From the NCBI RefSeq assembly GCF_000758625.1, contig NZ_CP009283.1:7224922-7288921 (forward strand): a stretch of DNA of 64,000 bases, in the 5' to 3' direction. The notes beneath the pieces are model-generated. The model was not told the DNA's origin, made no database searches, and was given only the letters and a program-made list of their open reading frames with translations. Origin of the DNA: Paenibacillus sp. FSL R7-0273. Its GTDB lineage: Bacteria; Bacillota; Bacilli; Paenibacillales; Paenibacillaceae. Shown here piece after piece: positions 52,541-62,916 of the stretch (positions are counted from its first letter, which is position 1; each line of letters begins with the position of its first letter). The position numbers were made by a program, and so were the translations under genes.

Positions 52541-53707
52541 TTATCTGCTGCTGCGGGCCGGGCCGTATAGCTCCATCATGGCATCCAGCATTCTTTTTAT
52601 ATCATGCTCAGTTGAGCTCACCCCTACACTTGCTCTGACAGCTCCGCTCTCCAATGTTGCAGCAGCCTTATGGGCCAGCGGTGTACAATGCATACCGGCC
52701 CTTACAGCAATATGGTACTCACGGTCCAGACGATGGGCAATGGCGGCTGACTCCTCACCGTCAATTGTAAAGGATACGATTCCGCTCCGCGGAGCGCCGA
52801 TTTTTGGCCCAAGCAGCCTTAACCCCGGAATGACTGACAGACCCTCCATCAATTGTTGCGTAAGCAGCCACTCCTGCTGATGTATTTGATTAATTCCTGT
52901 AGCTTTAACCCTGCGCACACCGGCCAGCAAACCGGCGATACCTACTGAATTCTGGGTGCCTGCCTCATACCGGTCAGGACGTACATCGGGCTGCTCACTG
53001 CTCTCAGACTGGCTTCCGGTACCTCCATGCATTAACGGCTCCAGCTCAAGCTCAGGCGAAATGTACAGCCCTCCGGTCCCCTGCGGACCCAGCAGACCTT
53101 TATGCCCCGGAAAAGCAAGCAGATCAATATTCATTTCCTTCACATCAATCTCCAGCACCCCCGCACTCTGGGCAGCGTCAACCAGATAAACTGCATTATG
53201 TGCTTTGGCAATCTTACCGATTTCACTGACCGGAAGGATGCTTCCCAGCAGATTGGAGCTGTGATTACAAATCACCATTTTGGTAGCTGATCTAAAGAGC
53301 TGCTTCAACTCCGCCAGGCTGATCTGTCCCTCTTCGTCCACCAGCAGATAATCAACCTCTATTCCGATTGTGCGGCGCAGATACTCCAGCGGGCGACGCA
53401 CGGAATTATGTTCAGTCATTGTAGAGATAACATGATCCCCTGCATGAAGAGTCCCCTTGATCGCCATATTGAGCCCCATTGTCGTGTTATGAGTAAAAGC
53501 AATATCCTGGGCGTTACTCACACCAAACAGCTCAGCGAGCATGCTGCGCGCCCTCACAAGCACCCTGCCTGTCCCTATCGCAAGCGAGTGGGTGCCGCGA
53601 CCGGCATTCGCACCTGACCGCTCCAGGGCTTCCATCATCGCTGCAGCCACCTCAGGCGGCTTTGGCCAGGAGGTGGCTGCGTGATCCAAATATACAAGCT
53701 GCTCCAT
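52541..53707 (-). CDS. class-V aminotransferase, cysteine desulfurase family
   Basis: 388 residues, PLP-dependent. The N-terminus VYLDHAATSWPKPPEVAAAM, His in TMTEHNS, the PLP-binding Lys in AFPGHKGLLGPQGTGG and the loop GMHCTPLAHK with the reactive Cys agree with the EF2568-type cysteine desulfurases. It should release sulfur from cysteine onto the active-site Cys. Partner proteins are unknown; the DUF3343 protein nearby is a candidate. ATG at 53707. Confidence 0.88.
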   Translation of the reverse strand: MEQLVYLDHAATSWPKPPEVAAAMMEALERSGANAGRGTHSLAIGTGRVLVRARSMLAELFGVSNAQDIAFTHNTTMGLNMAIKGTLHAGDHVISTMTEHNSVRRPLEYLRRTIGIEVDYLLVDEEGQISLAELKQLFRSATKMVICNHSSNLLGSILPVSEIGKIAKAHNAVYLVDAAQSAGVLEIDVKEMNIDLLAFPGHKGLLGPQGTGGLYISPELELEPLMHGGTGSQSESSEQPDVRPDRYEAGTQNSVGIAGLLAGVRRVKATGINQIHQQEWLLTQQLMEGLSVIPGLRLLGPKIGAPRSGIVSFTIDGEESAAIAHRLDREYHIAVRAGMHCTPLAHKAAATLESGAVRASVGVSSTEHDIKRMLDAMMELYGPARSSR

Positions 53708-53731
53708 TCTCTAACCCCACTTTTTTAGTGT

Positions 53732-53782
53732 AAAAAACATACCCCTCCATATCCGTGTTAGGGATACCTCAGGATATGTTTT
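53732..53782 (-). terminator. terminator of the parAB operon
   Basis: AAAACATA (53734-53741) pairs with TATGTTTT (53775-53782), with inner ATATCC/GGATAT pairing; six T follow on the minus strand. Confidence 0.6.
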
Positions 53783-53799
53783 GCTCACAACTATGAAGA

Positions 53800-54642
53800 T
53801 CAGTTCCCAAGCAGTTCCAACAATCTTTCCAGGTCCTGGGCGCTGTAATAATTGATTTCAATCTTCCCTTTATCCTTGCCCTGTTTGATTTTCACTGTTG
53901 TTTTAAATCTTTCACGCAAGCCTTCTTCCACATTATCAATGTAAGGGTCGCGCTTCACTACCTTCGTCTTATCACCGGCCGCAGGCTTACGGTCAAGATT
54001 CTTAACTACCTCTTCCAGCTGTCTTACGCTCCACTGCTGCTCTACACATTGTTCTGCAAGCTGTTTTACTAGTTCAGGGTCTTTGAGTCCAACTATCGCC
54101 CGCGCATGCCCCATTGAAATTGTTCCACGTGAAACATATTCCTTCACTTCTTCCGGTAAGGTCAGCAGCCGTAAAAAGTTAGCGATGTGTGATCTGGATT
54201 TACCAACCTTTAGCGAGAGCTCTTCCTGGGTAAGCGAGAACTGGTCCATCAGACCTTGATAAGCTACTGCAATCTCCATTGCGTTGAGATTTTCACGCTG
54301 CAGGTTCTCGATCAAAGCAATTTCCATTACCTGCTGATCACTCAGACTTCTTACAACAGCGGGAATGGTTGCTTTTCCGCAATACTGAGAAGCCCGGAAT
54401 CTGCGTTCACCGGCAATGATTTCAAAGCCTTTCAATACACTGCGGACAATAATCGGCTGAATGACTCCATGCTGTCTGATAGACTCGGCCAGCTCCTGAA
54501 TCGCTTCCTCATTAAAGTCCTTGCGCGGCTGATAAGGGTTAGCCCGCAGCTGGCCTAAAGGTATCTCGACAACCTTATCATCTTCATTAATTGATAAGGA
54601 TGGAATCAGAGCATCTAGACCTTTCCCTAAACGCTTACTCAT
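53800..54642 (-). CDS. parB: chromosome partitioning protein ParB (Spo0J)
   Basis: 280 residues. CTP-binding N-terminus with LRANPYQPRKDFNEEAIQELAESIRQHG and GERRFRA, then the helix-turn-helix LTQEELSLKVGKSRSHIANFLRLL and the dimer domain. ParB loads on parS, spreads as a CTP clamp and organises the origin. It overlaps parA by eight bases, and a parS site lies inside the gene. Confidence 0.97.
   Translation of the reverse strand: MSKRLGKGLDALIPSLSINEDDKVVEIPLGQLRANPYQPRKDFNEEAIQELAESIRQHGVIQPIIVRSVLKGFEIIAGERRFRASQYCGKATIPAVVRSLSDQQVMEIALIENLQRENLNAMEIAVAYQGLMDQFSLTQEELSLKVGKSRSHIANFLRLLTLPEEVKEYVSRGTISMGHARAIVGLKDPELVKQLAEQCVEQQWSVRQLEEVVKNLDRKPAAGDKTKVVKRDPYIDNVEEGLRERFKTTVKIKQGKDKGKIEINYYSAQDLERLLELLGN
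54121..54136. promoter_or_regulatory. parS site within parB
   Basis: TGTTCCACGTGAAACA, one mismatch from the ideal TGTTTCACGTGAAACA. It occupies the same place as the parS inside B. subtilis spo0J. Confidence 0.9.
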
Positions 54643-55396
54643 AAGAGATCACTTCCTTTGCCAACTCTAAATACACTTCCGCTCCTTTGGAACGGGAATC
54701 ATACGTAATAATGGATTGTCCATGGGAAGGTGCTTCACTCAAGCGGACGTTACGCGGAATAATCGTCCGGTATACCTTTTCCTGAAAATACTTTTTAACC
54801 TCTTCAATAACTTGAATCCCCAGATTGGTGCGGGCATCCAACATAGTCAGAAGAACTCCTTCAATGCTTAAGTGGGGGTTGAGATTTTTTTGAACAAGAC
54901 GCACAGTGTTGAGCAGCTGGCTTAATCCTTCAAGCGCATAATATTCACATTGAATTGGAATAATCACCGAGTCAGCTGCAGTCAGTGAATTAATAGTAAG
55001 AATTCCGAGTGACGGCGGGCAATCAATAATGATGTAATCGTAATTGCCTTTAACCGTGTTGAGCGCCTTCTTCAGCTTAAGCTCTCTGGAGATTGTCGAT
55101 ACCAATTCGATCTCGGCACCTGCCAGCTGAATTGTAGCCGGAATAATATCCAACCCGTCAATCTGGGTATGCTGAATAGTATCCTGCGGATTTACCTCAT
55201 TAATAAGAATATCATAAATGCAATTTGCTACATCCGCTTTGTTGACGCCAACGCCGCTTGTAGTGTTGCCTTGCGGGTCAATATCGACAAGAAGCACTCT
55301 CTTCCCCATTGTAGCCATGCTGGCACCCAGGTTGACAGAGGTTGTCGTTTTTCCGACTCCGCCTTTTTGATTTGCTATGGCAATAATCTTGGACAC
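54635..55396 (-). CDS. parA: chromosome partitioning ATPase ParA (Soj)
   Basis: 253 residues. Deviant Walker A KGGVGKTTTSVNLG, Walker A' VLLVDIDPQGN and Walker B IIIDCPPSLG. With ParB it segregates origins and, as Soj, controls DnaA. First gene of the parAB operon. Confidence 0.97.
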   Translation of the reverse strand: MSKIIAIANQKGGVGKTTTSVNLGASMATMGKRVLLVDIDPQGNTTSGVGVNKADVANCIYDILINEVNPQDTIQHTQIDGLDIIPATIQLAGAEIELVSTISRELKLKKALNTVKGNYDYIIIDCPPSLGILTINSLTAADSVIIPIQCEYYALEGLSQLLNTVRLVQKNLNPHLSIEGVLLTMLDARTNLGIQVIEEVKKYFQEKVYRTIIPRNVRLSEAPSHGQSIITYDSRSKGAEVYLELAKEVISYE

Positions 55397-55546
55397 TTAT
55401 TTCACCTCGAATTGTTAGAAAGAATCATCTTGTAGTTCGTGAAGTTGTAACGTTAGAACGGCATCAATGTTTGCGAGAAAATAGACAAATATACAAGTGA
55501 AAGTTAATCTAATGGCTTATAGCGACAGATTCCGCCTGTAGTCACA

Positions 55547-55580
55547 GAAAAGGCGGCCGATCACCTCAGGGCCGCCTTCA
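55547..55580 (-). terminator. terminator after noc
   Basis: AAGGCGGCC (55551-55559) pairs with GGCCGCCTT (55572-55580); T run on the minus strand. Confidence 0.8.
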
Positions 55581-55594
55581 GCTTTTGAAACAAT

Positions 55595-56413
55595 TTATCG
55601 TTTAGGGATCTGAATCACAATCTCATAATGGTCACCGCGGTCATTCTCCGAGGTTTTAATCTCCATTCCTGAGCCTGTTACCATATCAATCGATTGACGA
55701 ATTGTATTAAGAGCTAGACGAACATCCTTAGTGTAGGAAACCCGTTTTGATTTTTTGGCAGTCTGGCTAAGTGCCTTGTAGAATGCAATGCGTGCCTCAG
55801 TCTGCTTAACATTAAGTTCCTTGGAAATAATCTCAGCAAGTACCTTTAGCTGCATTTCCACACTATCCAAAGAAAGCAGGGACCGTGCGTGCCGTTCTGT
55901 AATTTGGCGCTCCATCAGCGCTGTTTTTACCTCTTCGGGCAGCTGCAGGAGGCGGATCTTGTTAGCGATAGTAGACTGGCTTTTGCCAAGACGCTGTGCC
56001 AGGCTCTCCTGGGTTAATTGATGAAGATCAATTAGCTTCTGATAGGCAATAGCTTCTTCAATGGAAGTCAGGCCTTCCCGCTGCAAATTTTCGATTAACG
56101 CAATAGATGCAGCCTGAGAGTCATTAAACTCACGAACGATAGCCGGAACCGTATCCAATCCGAGCTTCTTAACTGCACGCCAACGGCGTTCTCCAGCAAT
56201 GATTTCATACTGGGAATCACGCATGCGTACAACAATCGGTTGAATCACTCCGTGAGTTTTGATAGTCTGACAGAGCTCGTCTATCTTCTCATCATCAAAA
56301 ATCGTCCGGGGCTGATAAGGACTGCTGATAACCTCATGAACCGGGATTTGTTTGACCTCTTCTCCGCTGCTCCGCTCGCTAAATCCAAAAAGCTTGGTGA
56401 ATTGTTCTTTCAT
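55595..56413 (-). CDS. noc: nucleoid occlusion protein Noc
   Basis: About 272 residues, a ParB paralogue. The N-terminus MKEQFTKLFGF is the amphipathic membrane-binding helix known from Noc. Then the ParB/CTPase domain (SSPYQPRTIFDDEKI, GERRWRA) and HTH LTQESLAQRLGKSQSTIANKIRLLQLP. Noc blocks division over the nucleoid. Alternative starts lie at 56422 and 56428; the one chosen aligns with known Noc proteins. No perfect ATTTCCCGGGAAAT Noc site was seen in this window. Confidence 0.92.
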   Translation of the reverse strand: MKEQFTKLFGFSERSSGEEVKQIPVHEVISSPYQPRTIFDDEKIDELCQTIKTHGVIQPIVVRMRDSQYEIIAGERRWRAVKKLGLDTVPAIVREFNDSQAASIALIENLQREGLTSIEEAIAYQKLIDLHQLTQESLAQRLGKSQSTIANKIRLLQLPEEVKTALMERQITERHARSLLSLDSVEMQLKVLAEIISKELNVKQTEARIAFYKALSQTAKKSKRVSYTKDVRLALNTIRQSIDMVTGSGMEIKTSENDRGDHYEIVIQIPKR

Positions 56414-56610
56414 TCCGTTCATAACCACCTAGTTTCAATATAGTACGATCCTCTTAACCTGACCTGGCAAAAAGCCCATCGTACAGCCTTCGCTAATAAG
56501 CGATACTATATCATTCTATCACTTTTCCGCTGATAATCCTATTCTCCATAAAGACCTATTTTTCCTGCCTTTTAAAATAATTGAAATGATATTGGCCTTA
56601 TCCGCAAAAT

Positions 56611-56639
56611 AAAAAGCCCTTAGCAGCTAAGGGCTTTTT
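56611..56639. terminator. bidirectional-looking terminator after rsmG
   Basis: AAAAAGCCCTTAGC pairs with GCTAAGGGCTTTTT, an almost loopless perfect palindrome with A and T tracts. Confidence 0.85.
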
Positions 56640-56669
56640 ATTGATTCGGTAATCTAAAATGGATAAAAA

Positions 56670-56685
56670 TGTTTCACGTGAAACA
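56670..56685. promoter_or_regulatory. perfect parS site
   Basis: TGTTTCACGTGAAACA, the ideal 16-bp palindrome, directly after the rsmG stop codon. Confidence 0.97.
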
Positions 56686-56686
56686 T

Positions 56687-57409
56687 TTAAATCAGCGGCG
56701 CCTTTGCAGGCATTCCCGCCTTGCGCGGATACTTGGCAGGTGTGGCACCTGTCTTGCGGATCAAAACAATGTGCCGGGCTGATTCCTCTACCGGCAGACT
56801 AAAGGATTCTACTTTATTTAGCTCGGCCCGTAATTCCTTAAAGCTACGGCCTGCCTCCGCCAGTTCTTCACCCGGGTCATTTCCCTTCATGGCTGCGAAG
56901 ATGCCATCCTTACGGGTAAACGGCAGGCAGAACTCATTCAGCAGTGATAGACGGGCAACTGCACGGGCAGTAACTACATCATAAGCATCACGGTGCACAA
57001 ACTGTCTGGAAATATCTTCTGCTCGTCCATGGATCAGCTGTACTCCGCTTAGCCCCAGTGTATCGCAGATGTGCTGCAGAAAAGTTATTCTTTTACTTAA
57101 AGAATCGACGATAGTCAGCTTGATGTGCGGAAAGCATATTTTTAATGGAATACCAGGAAACCCTGCACCGGATCCGATATCAGCGAGACTGTTCACTTCA
57201 TTAATATTAATATAGAAGGCAAGTGATAACGAATCGTAAAAATGCTTGGTATAAACCTGGTCGCGCTCGGTAATGCCTGTCAGGTTCATCTTCTCATTCC
57301 ACGATACCAGCTCCTGGTAGTAAAGCTCAAACTGCTCCAGCTGACGGGGTGCAAGCTCAATCCCCTTCTCCTGCAATAGAGCAACAAACTGTGCTGTTGT
57401 GCTGTCCAT
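56687..57409 (-). CDS. rsmG: 16S rRNA guanine-527 N7-methyltransferase RsmG
   Basis: 240 residues. SAM-binding motif DIGSGAGFPGIPLKI, then HGRAEDIS and DVVTARAVARL, all typical of RsmG (GidB). It methylates G527 of 16S rRNA; loss gives low-level streptomycin resistance. It begins three bases after mnmG ends. Confidence 0.97.
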   Translation of the reverse strand: MDSTTAQFVALLQEKGIELAPRQLEQFELYYQELVSWNEKMNLTGITERDQVYTKHFYDSLSLAFYININEVNSLADIGSGAGFPGIPLKICFPHIKLTIVDSLSKRITFLQHICDTLGLSGVQLIHGRAEDISRQFVHRDAYDVVTARAVARLSLLNEFCLPFTRKDGIFAAMKGNDPGEELAEAGRSFKELRAELNKVESFSLPVEESARHIVLIRKTGATPAKYPRKAGMPAKAPLI

Positions 57410-57412
57410 ATA

Positions 57413-59299
57413 TTATCCTTTCGCCGCCGTCACACGGTTATAATGCTCTAAGTGTACAAGCAGAATCGAAATATCAGCCGGGGTAACTCCGGCAATCCGT
57501 GAAGCCTGACCAATAGAGATCGGAGCAATCTTCGTCAGCTTCTGACGGGCCTCCATTGCAAGTCCGTGAATTTGATTATAATCAATGTCGTCAGGAATCT
57601 TTTTCTTTTCCATCTTCTGCAGCTTCTCTACATGGGCAAGCTGCTTTTCGATATAGCCGGCATATTTGATCTGAATCTCTACCTGCTCTTTCATTTCTTC
57701 ATCCAGCTCATCAGGAGAAGGAGAAATCTGATCCACGAAGCTATAGGCGACCTCAGGGCGGCGCATCAGCACAAGCAGATTAGATCCATCAACAATAGGA
57801 GCTGAAGAATAAGCAGCCAGAGCTTCATTAACCTCTACAGGCTTAACCTTTGTTTCCTGAAGGCGGACAATCTCACGGTCAACCGTTTCCTTTTTATGCA
57901 TAAATGCATCATAACGCTGCTGCGGAATAAGCCCAATGTCATAGCCGATAGGAGTAAGGCGCAGATCAGCATTGTCATGGCGGAGCAGCAGACGGTACTC
58001 GGCACGTGAGGTAAGCAGACGGTAAGGCTCATTCGTACCCTTAGTCACCAAGTCATCGATTAATACACCGATATACCCCTGGGAACGGTCAAGCACTACA
58101 GGCTCTTTATCCTGTACCTTACGGGCTGCATTGATGCCAGCCATTACACCCTGTCCTGCTGCTTCCTCGTATCCAGAGGTACCATTAATCTGTCCGGCGG
58201 TAAACAGCCCAGGCAGACGCTTGGTTTCAAGTGAAGGCCAGAGCTGGGTAGGCACCATGGCATCATATTCAATTGCATAGCCGTTACGCATCATTTCAAC
58301 CTTCTCCATCCCGGGAATGGAGCGCAGCACGGCTAACTGTACATCTTCCGGCAGACTGGTGGAAAGACCCTGTACGTAATACTCGGAAGTGTTTTTTCCT
58401 TCCGGTTCAAGAAAAATCTGGTGCTGGGACTTGTCACTGAACCGCACTACCTTGTCTTCAATAGACGGGCAATATCGCGGGCCTGTTCCTTCAATAATTC
58501 CGGTAAACATCGGGGCACGGTGCAGGTTGTCGTTAATAATCTGATGAGTAACCGGCTGTGTATAGGTCAGCCAGCAAGGCAGCTGCTCATTGTCCGATGA
58601 CTTGGTTTCAAACGAGAAGAACTTAGGCTTATCATCACCCGGCTGAATCTCTGTTTTGGAGAAATCAATAGTATCCCTGTGTACACGCGGAGGTGTTCCT
58701 GTCTTAAAGCGGACCAGCTCAAAGCCGAGCTCACGCAGGTTTTCGGACAGACGAACGGAAGGCTGCTGATTATTCGGGCCGCTCTCATACGTCAGCTCAC
58801 CCATGATAACCTTACCGCGCAGATAGGTGCCTGTAGTCAGGATAACCGTTTTACTGCGGTAGATTGTGCCTGTCTTAGTAATTACGCCTGCGCATTTTCC
58901 GTCCTCCACAATCAGCTCTTCAACCATACCCTGGCGAAGCGTCAGGTTAGGCGTCTTCTCCATTGTTTCTTTCATAGCGTGCTGATAGAGAAATTTATCC
59001 GCCTGAGCGCGCAGTGCATGAACCGCCGGTCCTTTGCCTGTATTAAGCATACGCAGCTGGATAAAGGTCTTATCAATATTCCGTCCCATTTCTCCACCCA
59101 GCGCATCAATTTCACGGACGACATGTCCCTTAGCGGGGCCGCCAATCGAAGGATTACACGGCATAAATGCCACCATATCCAGGTTGATCGTAATCATTAA
59201 AGTATTGCAGCCCATCCGGGCTGCAGCCAGTGCAGCTTCGCAGCCGGCATGTCCGGCGCCTATGACCACTACGTCATAGCTGCCTCCTTCATAACCCAT
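57413..59299 (-). CDS. mnmG: tRNA uridine-34 carboxymethylaminomethyl synthesis protein MnmG
   Basis: 628 residues. FAD-binding start [21 protein letters not shown], GidA signature GPKY-like region and conserved Cys in CPSIEDK. The C-terminal helical domain binds tRNA. With MnmE it forms cmnm5 at the wobble uridine. Confidence 0.97.
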   Translation of the reverse strand: MGYEGGSYDVVVIGAGHAGCEAALAAARMGCNTLMITINLDMVAFMPCNPSIGGPAKGHVVREIDALGGEMGRNIDKTFIQLRMLNTGKGPAVHALRAQADKFLYQHAMKETMEKTPNLTLRQGMVEELIVEDGKCAGVITKTGTIYRSKTVILTTGTYLRGKVIMGELTYESGPNNQQPSVRLSENLRELGFELVRFKTGTPPRVHRDTIDFSKTEIQPGDDKPKFFSFETKSSDNEQLPCWLTYTQPVTHQIINDNLHRAPMFTGIIEGTGPRYCPSIEDKVVRFSDKSQHQIFLEPEGKNTSEYYVQGLSTSLPEDVQLAVLRSIPGMEKVEMMRNGYAIEYDAMVPTQLWPSLETKRLPGLFTAGQINGTSGYEEAAGQGVMAGINAARKVQDKEPVVLDRSQGYIGVLIDDLVTKGTNEPYRLLTSRAEYRLLLRHDNADLRLTPIGYDIGLIPQQRYDAFMHKKETVDREIVRLQETKVKPVEVNEALAAYSSAPIVDGSNLLVLMRRPEVAYSFVDQISPSPDELDEEMKEQVEIQIKYAGYIEKQLAHVEKLQKMEKKKIPDDIDYNQIHGLAMEARQKLTKIAPISIGQASRIAGVTPADISILLVHLEHYNRVTAAKG

Positions 59300-59354
59300 T
59301 TCTACTCCTCCTCACTGCTAATCCAAAAGCAGTTATTATATAATGATGAACCGT

Positions 59355-60731
59355 TTATTTACCAAGACAGAATTGCGAGAAAATCTGATCAAGCAGGGAA
59401 TCGGCAGCTGTATCTCCGATGATCTCACCAAGCTGTTCCCAGGCCAGACGCACATCAATCTGAATCATATCAATCGGCACCAGCATGTCGGCAGCCTCAT
59501 AGGCATCCTGCAGTGATCTGTGCGCTTTTTTGAGCAGGGCAATATGCCGTACATTACTAACGTAGGTCAAATCGCCGGATTCCAGCTTGCCGCCGAAGAA
59601 CAGCTCCGAGATAGCCTCCTCCAGCTTATCGAGTCCCTCTTCCTCCAGTACGGACATCGGCACAATGCTGGACTCTTCAAAAAAGGTAAGCAGCTTGCCT
59701 TTATCCAGATGCGGCGGTAAGTCCATTTTATTCATGATAACCAAAGCTTGTCTACCGTGGATTTGTTCCATTAGTGCCAGCTCGTCCTCATGCAGCTCTT
59801 CATTTGCATTCAGAACAAGCAAAATCAGGTCAGCATCGCTGAATGCAGCCTTGGACCGCTCAACACCGATCCGCTCAACCACATCCATTGTTTCCCGGAT
59901 ACCGGCGGTATCGAGCAGCTTCAGCGGAATATTATTAATGGTTACATACTCCTCTATTACATCACGCGTTGTTCCCGGAATATCGGTTACAATCGCTTTA
60001 TTGTCACGGGCAAGCGCATTAAGCAAGGAGGATTTACCCACATTGGGCCGGCCGACAATCGCTGTCGTAATACCCTCACGCAGAATCTTACCCTCATTGG
60101 CAGTCTTCAGCAGCTTATCAATGCCTGACATAACCTCACTGCTTTTCTTTTTAATAAACTCTGCAGTCAGTGCTTCAACGTCATGCTCGGGATAATCAAT
60201 ATTCACTTCAATATGCGCCAGTGTTTCAATCAGAGTGTGCCGCAAGGACTTGATCCGCTCTGATAATGAGCCGCTGACCTGCTTAAGGGCAACAGAGAAG
60301 GCACGGTCAGACTTGGAGCGGATCAGATCGATAACCGCCTCCGCCTGGGAAAGATCAATCCGGCCGCCCAAAAAGGCGCGCTTGGTGAATTCCCCCGGCT
60401 CGGCCAGACGGATATCCTGCTGCAGCAGCAGATCCATTACTCTTCTGACTGATATAACCCCTCCGTGGGCGCTGATCTCCACCACATCCTCTGTAGTAAA
60501 AGAGCGGGGGCCTTTCATTACTGTGACCAGTACCTCCTCCATCCGTTCCCCGTCCGCAGGATTTATTATATGACCGTAGTGGACGGTATGGGAAGCAACC
60601 TCTATAAGCGGCTTGGCGCCGCGGAATAAAGGGGCAACCTCGGAAATCGCCTCCGGTCCGCTTACCCGGACAATCGCAATTCCTCCCTCACCCAGTGCCG
60701 TCGATACGGCAGCAATGGTATCACTAAGCAT
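59355..60731 (-). CDS. mnmE: tRNA modification GTPase MnmE
   Basis: 458 residues. An N-terminal tetrahydrofolate-binding domain, helical domain and an inserted G domain: [31 protein letters not shown]. The C-terminus FCLGK carries the Cys of the CxGK motif. It works with MnmG. The ATG at 60731 follows GAGGTGAG; a start four codons earlier is less likely. Confidence 0.97.
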   Translation of the reverse strand: MLSDTIAAVSTALGEGGIAIVRVSGPEAISEVAPLFRGAKPLIEVASHTVHYGHIINPADGERMEEVLVTVMKGPRSFTTEDVVEISAHGGVISVRRVMDLLLQQDIRLAEPGEFTKRAFLGGRIDLSQAEAVIDLIRSKSDRAFSVALKQVSGSLSERIKSLRHTLIETLAHIEVNIDYPEHDVEALTAEFIKKKSSEVMSGIDKLLKTANEGKILREGITTAIVGRPNVGKSSLLNALARDNKAIVTDIPGTTRDVIEEYVTINNIPLKLLDTAGIRETMDVVERIGVERSKAAFSDADLILLVLNANEELHEDELALMEQIHGRQALVIMNKMDLPPHLDKGKLLTFFEESSIVPMSVLEEEGLDKLEEAISELFFGGKLESGDLTYVSNVRHIALLKKAHRSLQDAYEAADMLVPIDMIQIDVRLAWEQLGEIIGDTAADSLLDQIFSQFCLGK

Positions 60732-60788
60732 GCTGTTTCTCACCTCAATATAATGTTTAATATCTCAAGAAAGAACTTATTCTCTTTC

Positions 60789-60831
60789 AAAAAAAAGCAA
60801 TGACCCCTTACATTGGACAAGGAGTCATTGC
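60789..60831 (-). terminator. terminator after jag
   Basis: GCAATGAC (60797-60804) pairs with GTCATTGC (60824-60831), with inner CCTT/AAGG pairs; eight T follow on the minus strand. Confidence 0.85.
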
Positions 60832-60845
60832 AGCCTATTTAATGT

Positions 60846-61580
60846 CTACTTCAATGTTATAACAACACGCCGGTTTGGTTCTTCGCCCTTGCTGAGTGTA
60901 TTAACCTGACGATGATCCTGCAGCCTGGAGTGAATGATCTTACGCTCCTGCGGGGACATCGGTTCAAGCACAACCTCCTTGCGGGTTCTGACCACACGGC
61001 CGGCCAGACGGTCTGCCAGCTCCTCCAGTGTCTTCTTACGGCGCTCACGGAAATTCTCCGCATCCAGCACCAGACGGACAAAGCTGTCAGAATAACGGTT
61101 GGCCACAATATTAGCCAAGTACTGCAAAGCATCGAGAGTTTGTCCTCTTCTGCCAATCAGAAGTCCCAGATCCGGACCGGAAATTTGCAGAATGGTCGAT
61201 TCCTTGGTATGAACGATTTCCACTTCTACTGTAAGCCCCATGCTTTTGGCGACATCGATAATGAAATGAACGGCCTGTTGGTAAGCTTCCTCTGCCGGTT
61301 GTCCGGAATCTTGGCGCGGCACACCGCCGCCAGCCTCCTGCTTGCTCTCTCGTGTTGACTGCTGAGGCAGTGACGGAGCACTCGCCGCTGATGCCGGTGC
61401 GGCTTCAGGAATCAAGGTAAGCTCTACCTTGGCGCCTTTCGCACCGATCAATCCAAGGAATCCTTTTGACGGCTGTTCCAGTACGTTGACCGTTACCCGG
61501 TCCTTTTGAACTCCAAGCTGGCTCAGGCCACGTTCTACAGCTTCTTCAATAGTTTTCCCTGTTGCGACGACTTTGCTCAT
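60846..61580 (-). CDS. jag: Jag/KhpB RNA-binding protein (SpoIIIJ-associated)
   Basis: 244 residues. Jag_N domain (KVVATGKTIEEAVERGLSQLG), a low-complexity linker, a KH domain with GRRGQTLDALQYL and an R3H domain ending LSKGEEPNRRVVI. KhpB with KhpA binds RNA and affects division. Overlaps yidC by four bases. Confidence 0.95.
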   Translation of the reverse strand: MSKVVATGKTIEEAVERGLSQLGVQKDRVTVNVLEQPSKGFLGLIGAKGAKVELTLIPEAAPASAASAPSLPQQSTRESKQEAGGGVPRQDSGQPAEEAYQQAVHFIIDVAKSMGLTVEVEIVHTKESTILQISGPDLGLLIGRRGQTLDALQYLANIVANRYSDSFVRLVLDAENFRERRKKTLEELADRLAGRVVRTRKEVVLEPMSPQERKIIHSRLQDHRQVNTLSKGEEPNRRVVITLK

Positions 61581-62470
61581 TTTGACTTTTTGGCTCCCTT
61601 CGCTTTGCCGCTATTGCCTTTTGCAGCGGGAGTAACATCCTTGCGAGCGCCTGAATCCTTGCCCTTCACAAGATTGACTTCTTTGCTGGTACCGGCACCT
61701 GCGACAGCCAATTTGGTCTTATCGTTGTTGCGGTATAAGAAGTAGTTCTGAATGATAGTGTACACGTTACTGTAAACCCAGTATAGAGGCAGTGCTGCCG
61801 GGAAATTGTAAGACATGATGAAAATCAGAACCGGGTACACCATCATCATGAACTGCATCGGACCCTGCTGCTGAATCGGGTTCATCTTGGTCATCATCCG
61901 GGTCTGAAGGAACGTTGTAGCCGCAGCTAGCAGCGGCAGGATAAACAGCTTGTCCGGTTCCCCGAGCTGGAGCCACAGGAACGAGTGCTCACGCAGATCC
62001 GGGTTATAATAGATCGAGTTGTACAGGGCGATAAAAATCGGCATTTGCACGATCAGCGGCAGACAGCCCGCCATCGGATTAACTTTGTTCTCCTGGAACA
62101 GGCGCATGGTTTCCTGCTGCACCTTCTCAGGCTGATCTTTATATTTTTTCTGGATTTTCTGGAGCTCCGGTTGAATGGCCTGCATTGCACGTGAGCTTTT
62201 TACCTGTTTCATGGTAAGCGGCAGGATCAGCGTGCGGACGATAATCACCATTACAAGGACGGCCAGTCCATATTGTCCATTAAACCACTTGGCGAACGTA
62301 TCGAGGGCGATGGCGAAATAGTAAACTACGTTACTCTGCCAGAAGCCTCCATTTTTCAAATCCTCCGTCGTGTGCGTAACCGCTGATGATGGAGCGCACC
62401 CTGACAGAACAGCAATCATCAGTACCATTAACCCGAGGAGAAGAAACATTTTTCCCCGTTTAGTCTTCAT
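61577..62470 (-). CDS. yidC: membrane protein insertase YidC (SpoIIIJ/OxaA type)
   Basis: 297 residues. Lipoprotein signal with lipobox VLSGC, then five membrane helices. MKQVKSSRAMQAIQPELQKIQKKYKD is the cytoplasmic hairpin, and the conserved Arg in VMVIIVRTLILPLT lies in the groove. It inserts membrane proteins, alone or with SecYEG. The ATG at 62470 follows GAGGTG. Confidence 0.95.
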   Translation of the reverse strand: MKTKRGKMFLLLGLMVLMIAVLSGCAPSSAVTHTTEDLKNGGFWQSNVVYYFAIALDTFAKWFNGQYGLAVLVMVIIVRTLILPLTMKQVKSSRAMQAIQPELQKIQKKYKDQPEKVQQETMRLFQENKVNPMAGCLPLIVQMPIFIALYNSIYYNPDLREHSFLWLQLGEPDKLFILPLLAAATTFLQTRMMTKMNPIQQQGPMQFMMMVYPVLIFIMSYNFPAALPLYWVYSNVYTIIQNYFLYRNNDKTKLAVAGAGTSKEVNLVKGKDSGARKDVTPAAKGNSGKAKGAKKSK

Positions 62471-62565
62471 TAGAGACACCTCAAAACCCCTCTCATAAAC
62501 ATTCCACTGCACCGTAAATCATACCATAATTATGAAGACAAATAAACAAGCCCGTTCCGTGGCTG

Positions 62566-62916
62566 TTACTTGCGCGAAGCCTTGAGCAGCTTGGCTTTTC
62601 GGAGTACATGCAGTGCACTTTTTTCGAGCTCCGCATAATCCTTATCAAGCGCTCCCTTTCTTACAATAAATACTATATCCAGCCCGCCGGCAATTTCCGG
62701 CTCATGATGGCGGATAATCTCCTTTACCAGCCGTCTCATGCGGTTGCGGACGACGGCATTTCCGACCTTTTTACTGACCGATACACCAAGCCGGAACCGC
62801 TCCACCTCTTTTTTGCTGAACCAGTACACCACAAACTGATGATTCGCAAATGACTTCCCGTGGCGGTATACGCGGCTGAAGTCCGCACGGTTTCGTAATC
62901 GTAGACTTTTGTGCAC
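62566..62916 (-). CDS. rnpA: ribonuclease P protein component
   Basis: 116 residues with the RNR signature KVGNAVVRNRMRRLVKEIIR. It assists the RNase P RNA in cutting tRNA 5' leaders. The GTG start follows TAGGAG. It lies downstream of rpmH, but with terminators between. Confidence 0.96.
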   Translation of the reverse strand: MHKSLRLRNRADFSRVYRHGKSFANHQFVVYWFSKKEVERFRLGVSVSKKVGNAVVRNRMRRLVKEIIRHHEPEIAGGLDIVFIVRKGALDKDYAELEKSALHVLRKAKLLKASRK

